NCBI RefSeq assembly: GCF_001424945.1
Contig: NZ_LMCW01000001.1
Span: 609,632 to 673,631 of the forward strand
Origin: Rhizobium sp. Root1203
GTDB taxonomy: Bacteria > Pseudomonadota > Alphaproteobacteria > Rhizobiales > Rhizobiaceae
DNA length: 64,000 bases
Direction of reading: 5' to 3'
Shown: positions 60,474 through 64,000 of the stretch, one piece after another
Layout of the letters: the number at the start of each line of letters is the position of its first letter
Position numbering within the stretch: position 1 is the stretch's first letter
Position numbers and translations under genes: made by a program
Notes under the pieces: model-generated
Seen by the model: only the letters and a program-made list of their open reading frames with translations
The model's database searches: none
What the model was told of the DNA's origin: nothing

Positions 60474-60808
60474 TGCGATCGGTGTTCCTCGATCCCGGCG
60501 AGATGACGGCGCGACTGGAGCTGGAAGTGCCTGTGGAGACGTCGGACGGGCAGGGCGGCGCCACTGTTGCCTTCGTGTCGATCGGCTCACTCTGGGCGAG
60601 GGTCGAACCTGTCGGCGAGGTGCGCGGAGAACAGGCGGGCGCAGAGGTTTTCACGCTCACGCACCGCATCTGGCTTCGGTTCCGAAGCGACATCAAGGCC
60701 GGCATGCGGTTTTCCAAGGGCGCCCGCGTCTTCGCGATCGGCACCTGGCGCGACCCGGACGAAACCGGCTGCTATCTCGTCTGCCTCTGCGAGGAGGAAG
60801 GCCGATGA
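60473..60808 (+). CDS. Head closure / head-tail adaptor protein (GTA g7)
   Basis: A 111-residue protein of the phage head-tail adaptor family. Signature: LDPGEMTARLELEVPVETSD, WARVEPVGEVRGEQAGAEVF, THRIWLRFRSDIKAGMRFSK, RVFAIGTWRDPD. It closes the capsid connector after packaging. Its stop overlaps the start of a 33-codon frame. Confidence 0.92.
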   Translation: MRSVFLDPGEMTARLELEVPVETSDGQGGATVAFVSIGSLWARVEPVGEVRGEQAGAEVFTLTHRIWLRFRSDIKAGMRFSKGARVFAIGTWRDPDETGCYLVCLCEEEGR

Positions 60809-60906
60809 CGGCCCTGCAGGTCACATTGCGGAATCTCGCGGAGGTTCTCGCGAAGCTCGCGCGCGATGCCGCACAAAAGAGCGAGAAACAGGGGAGGGCC
60901 GGATGA
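60805..60906 (+). CDS. 33-residue helical microprotein between g7 and g8
   Basis: ATG 60805 overlaps the g7 stop (ATGA) and the frame ends at TGA 60904-60906, overlapping the g8 ATG at 60903. The product (QVTLRNLAEVLAKLARDAAQ in the middle, with a basic end) looks like one amphipathic helix. GAGGAGGAAG lies just upstream. It is too small to classify but the exact double overlap argues for real translation. Confidence 0.6.
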   Translation: MTALQVTLRNLAEVLAKLARDAAQKSEKQGRAG

Positions 60907-61310
60907 GCGCTGCCAATGAATTGCTTTCGGCGATCCACGCCCGCCTGATCGGGGACACCGAACTCAGCGTTGTGATCGGTCTCGACGGTATCCGTGACAG
61001 GTACATGACGGGGGGGAACCTTCCCTGCATCGTGATCGGCGACCTTGCGACCAACGACTATTCGACCTCGACCGAAGCCGGAGAGGAACATCTGCTGACG
61101 CTTGAGGTGTGGTCCGAAGCCAGCGGCCGCAAGCAGGCACAGCAGATTGCTGCGTCGATCCGTGCTTTGCTGGCCAATGCGTCCCTGCCGCTTGAAACGC
61201 ATCTCCTCGTTAACCTGCAGCATGTCGCCACGCTGACGCGGCGGGAAGCGAAAGCGAGGCTCTTTGTCGCCGCGCTCAGGTTCAGGGCAGTAACGGAATC
61301 GATGCTCTAG
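60903..61310 (+). CDS. DUF3168 tail-completion protein (GTA g8)
   Basis: A 135-residue protein of the DUF3168 family, likely the tail terminator that joins head and tail. Markers are ELLSAIHARLIGDTELSVVI, PCIVIGDLATNDYSTSTEAG, EEHLLTLEVWSEASGRKQAQ and LVNLQHVATLTRREAKARLF. Its last 29 bases overlap the 3' end of the antisense MFS gene. Confidence 0.92.
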   Translation: MSAANELLSAIHARLIGDTELSVVIGLDGIRDRYMTGGNLPCIVIGDLATNDYSTSTEAGEEHLLTLEVWSEASGRKQAQQIAASIRALLANASLPLETHLLVNLQHVATLTRREAKARLFVAALRFRAVTESML

Positions 61311-62523
61311 CGCCTCGCACCAGCGTCATCAGCATCAGGACGAAGCCCAGCGACATCGTAGCCAGCGCCGCGCACGTGGCGATCGCCATGCCTGCACCCG
61401 CGCGGTCGAGGATGGCGGTGAAGACGACCGGGGCGAATGCGTTCGCGAGATTTTGCGGCAGCGAGAGGCGGGCGGATTGCAGACCGTATTCACGCGGTGA
61501 AAACAGGGCGAGCGGTAACAGAGCGCGGGCAACGGTCATTACGCCGGAGCCGAACCCGTAGAGCAGAATGAAGATGATGAGCAGGGGTGTCGACGCCGGC
61601 ACGGCGAGCATCAGAAGGAAGCTCGAAACCATCAGGCTCACGCCCATTGCGGCACTCAGGATCGGGTTGCCGCGCTTGCCGAGCAGCATGTCCATGAACC
61701 GCGCCGAGATGCCGATGACGCCACGCGCCGAACCGAGTTGCAGCGCCAACGCCGGGGAGGCGCCGGACTGGCGGAAGATCTCCAGCAGCGAGGGCGACAA
61801 GCCGAATGTGACGAAGGTCGAGACCGTGGTCGCAGCTGCGATCAGCAGAAAAGCCTTGCGCTGTGCTTTTGGCGAAAGCGGCACCGGCGCGGCTTGGACG
61901 GCAGCGCCGTCAGTATGGCGCGCGATCGGCTTCGGCAGTGCAAACAGGTGCAACGGCAGGCAGATGAAGAGTTGCAGGGCCGCGCAGATCAGGAATGTGA
62001 GCCGCCAGCCGACGGTTTCGTTGAGAAGGCTGAGAGCGGGCCAGAAAATCGCGCCTGAAAGACCGGTGAAGAGCATCAGGATCGCGATCACGCGTTTGCT
62101 GCCGGCCCCCTCGCGTTCGACGACGGCGGTATAGCAGGATGCGGACAGGCCGAACGCACCACCGGCGCCGATTGCGATCCAGGCCAGCACGTAGAGCACG
62201 ATCCCGTTTGCGGCGGCCAACAGAAGCAGCCCGATCGTGAAGGTGATGGACGCGGCGGCAAGCACACGAGCGGCGCCGTAGCGCCCTAGCCAGCGGCCTG
62301 TTGCCGGGCCTGCAATGGCGCTGACGACCATCATGATCGTCAGGCCGCCGAACACGACCTCGTTCGGCAGGCCGAGATCGGGTGCGATGACCCGGCCCAT
62401 GACGCCCAGCATATCGAAGCTGGTGCCCCAGCCGATCAGCTGCGTCACGGCAAGGACGGCGACCGTCTGCGCCGAGCGCAGGGAGAAAGATGCAGACATC
62501 GGCGGCGGGATGCTTTGACGCAT
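61282..62523 (-). CDS. MFS transporter inserted antisense in the GTA cluster
   Basis: A protein of about 413 residues with 12 hydrophobic segments of the major facilitator superfamily, resembling the MCT/CynX-like group (TQLIGWGTSFDMLGVMGRVI at helix 1; GPATGRWLGRYGAARVLAAA in the helix 2-3 loop; LYGFGSGVMTVARALLPLAL). It is not part of the particle. Start is uncertain: ATG 62523 or 62499, neither with a strong ribosome site. It splits g8 from g9 and overlaps g8 at the 3' end. Confidence 0.88.
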   Translation of the reverse strand: MRQSIPPPMSASFSLRSAQTVAVLAVTQLIGWGTSFDMLGVMGRVIAPDLGLPNEVVFGGLTIMMVVSAIAGPATGRWLGRYGAARVLAAASITFTIGLLLLAAANGIVLYVLAWIAIGAGGAFGLSASCYTAVVEREGAGSKRVIAILMLFTGLSGAIFWPALSLLNETVGWRLTFLICAALQLFICLPLHLFALPKPIARHTDGAAVQAAPVPLSPKAQRKAFLLIAAATTVSTFVTFGLSPSLLEIFRQSGASPALALQLGSARGVIGISARFMDMLLGKRGNPILSAAMGVSLMVSSFLLMLAVPASTPLLIIFILLYGFGSGVMTVARALLPLALFSPREYGLQSARLSLPQNLANAFAPVVFTAILDRAGAGMAIATCAALATMSLGFVLMLMTLVRGARASIPLLP

Positions 62524-62639
62524 TGAAGAGCAGAAGACAGGCGGTCTCGTAGCAGCTAGGCCGGCTGGTTGAAAGTGACAAGTTGATGACATTGGCGGGC
62601 GTCCTCGAGGGCGCCTTTTTCTTTGAAAGGAACGACGCG

Positions 62640-63047
62640 ATGGCAGCGCAAAAGGGCAAGGACCTGCTTCTCAGGATATTCAACGGTACAGCCTATGAAG
62701 CGGTCGCGGGCTTGCGCTCGAAGCGGCTCGCCTTCAACGCCGAGACTGTCGACGTGACGGACGCGGAAAGCGTCGGGCGCTGGCGCGAATTGCTGGGCGG
62801 AGCGGGCGTCCAGCGCGCTTCCGTGTCCGGCGCCGGAATTTTCAAGGATGCCGTCTCCGATGGTCTGGTGCGCGGTGCCTTCTTCAATGCCTCGATCCTG
62901 AGCTGGCAGATCGTCGTCCCCGGTTTCGGCACCGTCACGGGACCCTTTCAGGCCACCGCGCTCGAATATTCCGGCCAGCACAATGGCGAGGTGATGTTCG
63001 AACTGGCGCTGGAATCGGCCGGCCCCATCAGCTTCGGAGCGCTTTGA
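62640..63047 (+). CDS. Major tail protein, TP901-1/GTA g9 family
   Basis: A 135-residue tail tube protein. The start AAQKGKDLLLRIFNGTAYEA and VAGLRSKRLAFNAETVDVTD are characteristic, followed by WRELLGGAGVQRASVSGAGI and the VTGPFQATALEYSGQHNGEV end. GAAAGGA precedes the ATG. The stop overlaps the next start. Confidence 0.94.
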   Translation: MAAQKGKDLLLRIFNGTAYEAVAGLRSKRLAFNAETVDVTDAESVGRWRELLGGAGVQRASVSGAGIFKDAVSDGLVRGAFFNASILSWQIVVPGFGTVTGPFQATALEYSGQHNGEVMFELALESAGPISFGAL

Positions 63048-63403
63048 TGCGGCCGGCGGGTGCAAGGGCGAACCGGCGCCGCGGCGAGATCGAAGCGGTG
63101 ATCGATGGCGAAACGCGGATCCTCTGCCTGACGCTCGGCGCGTTGGCCGAACTCGAGACGGCATTTTCCGTTGATAGTCTCGCGGGTCTTGCGGAACGCT
63201 TCGCCGACGGCCGCCTGAAGGCGGCCGACATGATCCGCATCATCGGCGCAGGACTTCGCGGCGGCGGCAACCTCTATTCGGATGACGCGGTCGCCGACGC
63301 CAATGTCGAAGGCGGCATTGGCGTCTACGCCGCAATTATCGGCGATCTTCTGGCGGCAACCTTCGCAGGCCCGGGCGGGGAGACGTCGACGCGCCCCCTG
63401 TAG
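63047..63403 (+). CDS. GTA tail assembly chaperone, first frame (g10)
   Basis: A 118-residue protein of the gene transfer agent family (Phage_TAC_11-like): ANRRRGEIEAVIDGETRILC, LTLGALAELETAFSVDSLAG, LAERFADGRLKAADMIRIIG and RGGGNLYSDDAVADANVEGG. It is the likely first component of a two-frame tail chaperone that acts on the tape measure protein. Near its end are CCCGGGC (63370-63376) and CCCCC (63394-63398), candidate slip sites. The stop is TAG 63401. Confidence 0.9.
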   Translation: MRPAGARANRRRGEIEAVIDGETRILCLTLGALAELETAFSVDSLAGLAERFADGRLKAADMIRIIGAGLRGGGNLYSDDAVADANVEGGIGVYAAIIGDLLAATFAGPGGETSTRPL

Positions 63404-63630
63404 CCGCAGCGGACAGCACGGTCGAACCTGACGCTGCGCCGTTCCCCTGGACGCGCGTCCTGCATGTCGGCCTCTGCCTGCTGCGGCTTCCTCCCGCCAC
63501 GTTCTGGGCGATGACGCCCTTCGAATTCCACGCCGCAGCCGGGGGGCTTGCGCCGCGCGGCTCCGCCATCTCGCGGACGGATCTGGATGGCCTGCTCGCC
63601 CGGTTTCCGGATGCGACGGCGGCTGCGTAA
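63376..63630 (+). CDS. GTA tail assembly chaperone, second frame (g10.1), probably made by -1 frameshift
   Basis: The -1 frame relative to g10 encodes the DUF2376-type (rcc01693-like) block PFPWTRVLHVGLCLLRLPPA, then TFWAMTPFEFHAAAGGLAPR and a DLDGLLARFPD end, stop at 63628. Between the upstream stop at 63283 and ATG 63511 this frame has no ATG, GTG or TTG, and ATG 63511 would remove the conserved core. A -1 shift inside g10 would give one fusion protein, as in the G/GT tail chaperones of tailed phages. Coordinates give the part after the first candidate slip site; the exact site is unknown. Confidence 0.75.
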   Translation, partial: RGDVDAPPVAAADSTVEPDAAPFPWTRVLHVGLCLLRLPPATFWAMTPFEFHAAAGGLAPRGSAISRTDLDGLLARFPDATAAA

Positions 63631-63644
63631 ACCAAGGTGAGACA

Positions 63645-64000
63645 ATGGAAAACGACGACACGGACCTCCCGGCAATGACAGGGCAGGCCGAAACGCTGGA
63701 GCGTGCGCTGGGCGTCCTCGAGACGCGCTCGCGTTCCTTCGGATCGGCGCTGTCGAGCGCCCTGCGCAGTGCCGCCGATGGTGGCAAGGGCCTCGACGAC
63801 GTGCTGCGGAGCCTCGGCAGCCGGCTGACGGACATCGCGCTGGCTGCCGGGCTGAAACCGCTGGAAACGATGATCTCAGGTGCCGCCTCCAATCTGCTCG
63901 GCGGCTTCGGCAAGCTGCTGCCGTTCGCCGATGGCGGTGTCGTCTCGCGGCCGACCTATTTTCCGATGGGGGGCGACATCGGGCTGATGGGGGAGGCCGG
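63645..64000 (+). CDS. Tail tape measure protein, GTA g11 (cut by window end)
   Basis: The first 118 residues of a phage tail tape measure protein of the short GTA type. Helical start ETLERALGVLETRSRSFGSA, KGLDDVLRSLGSRLTDIALA and the typical glycine-rich PFADGGVVSRPTYFPMGGD followed by GLMGEAG are seen. It would set tail length and follow g10.1 by 14 bases with AAGGTGA as ribosome site. The 3' end is outside the window. Confidence 0.93.
   Translation, partial: MENDDTDLPAMTGQAETLERALGVLETRSRSFGSALSSALRSAADGGKGLDDVLRSLGSRLTDIALAAGLKPLETMISGAASNLLGGFGKLLPFADGGVVSRPTYFPMGGDIGLMGEA

Noticed and set aside
1..64000. CRISPR arrays, tRNA/rRNA genes, insertion sequences
   Set aside because: No regularly spaced repeats, no tRNA cloverleaf and no transposase were recognised; the only repeats are short palindromic elements.
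48357..64000. Calling the right end an ordinary prophage
   Set aside because: No integrase, repressor or replication gene is visible in the window and gene order matches GTA; but the right flank is not visible, so this is only a preference.

Overview
The window looks like a chromosomal segment of a Rhizobiaceae alphaproteobacterium (Rhizobium/Ensifer/Shinella type). The GC content is high. It carries a Ros/MucR zinc-finger regulator next to a seven-gene Mrp antiporter operon, many rhizobial conserved unknowns (DUF930, DUF1491, DUF2336, DUF5330, DUF6456), short palindromic repeats typical of rhizobia, and an alphaproteobacterial gene transfer agent (GTA) type structural cluster at the right end. 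No rRNA, tRNA, CRISPR array or insertion sequence was recognised.

Layout. 1-9.0 kb: 3' part of a PQQ glucose dehydrogenase, SelO, a ParD antitoxin with a ParE toxin broken by one stop codon, a drug exporter, DUF1697 and oligopeptidase B. 9.0-10.2 kb: DUF930 and a BrnT/BrnA pair in which both genes look frameshifted. 10.2-18.9 kb: deacetylase, FAD oxidoreductase, PerM-type transporter, an Lrp regulator divergent from a Gate-domain membrane protein, a LysR regulator divergent from an exporter, and a VOC protein. 19.0-22.3 kb: universal stress protein behind an FNR/FixK box, a DksA-like protein, hemolysin III, an XRE-cupin regulator divergent from a GNAT acetyltransferase. 22.4-24.1 kb: an AT-richer patch of unknown secreted and membrane proteins. 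24.2-31.1 kb: msrB and mrpABCDEFG. 31-41 kb: mucR, a DnaA-domain-IV-like protein, DUF6456, sufE, a PAS histidine kinase, a peptidoglycan-binding membrane protein and DUF genes. 41.3-48.1 kb: an intact HigBA module with duplicated operators, a class A penicillin-binding protein, TetR/SDR pair and a two-lobed HD-GYP protein.

48.3-64.0 kb is a GTA-like head and tail cluster in canonical order (putative TerS, TerL, portal, DUF6107, prohead protease, capsid, connectors g6/g7/g8, major tail, tail chaperones, start of the tape measure). It is interrupted by non-structural genes: a GH19-type muralytic enzyme, a Dabb protein and two divergent secreted sulfatases lie between TerL and portal, and an antisense MFS exporter lies between g8 and the major tail gene. 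The second tail-chaperone frame has no ATG/GTG/TTG start upstream of its conserved part and is best explained by a -1 translational frameshift from the preceding gene.

The two degraded toxin-antitoxin loci (ParDE, BrnTA) contrast with the intact HigBA. Several divergent regulator/target pairs have clear palindromic candidate operators. All function calls are from sequence reading only; no database search was possible.
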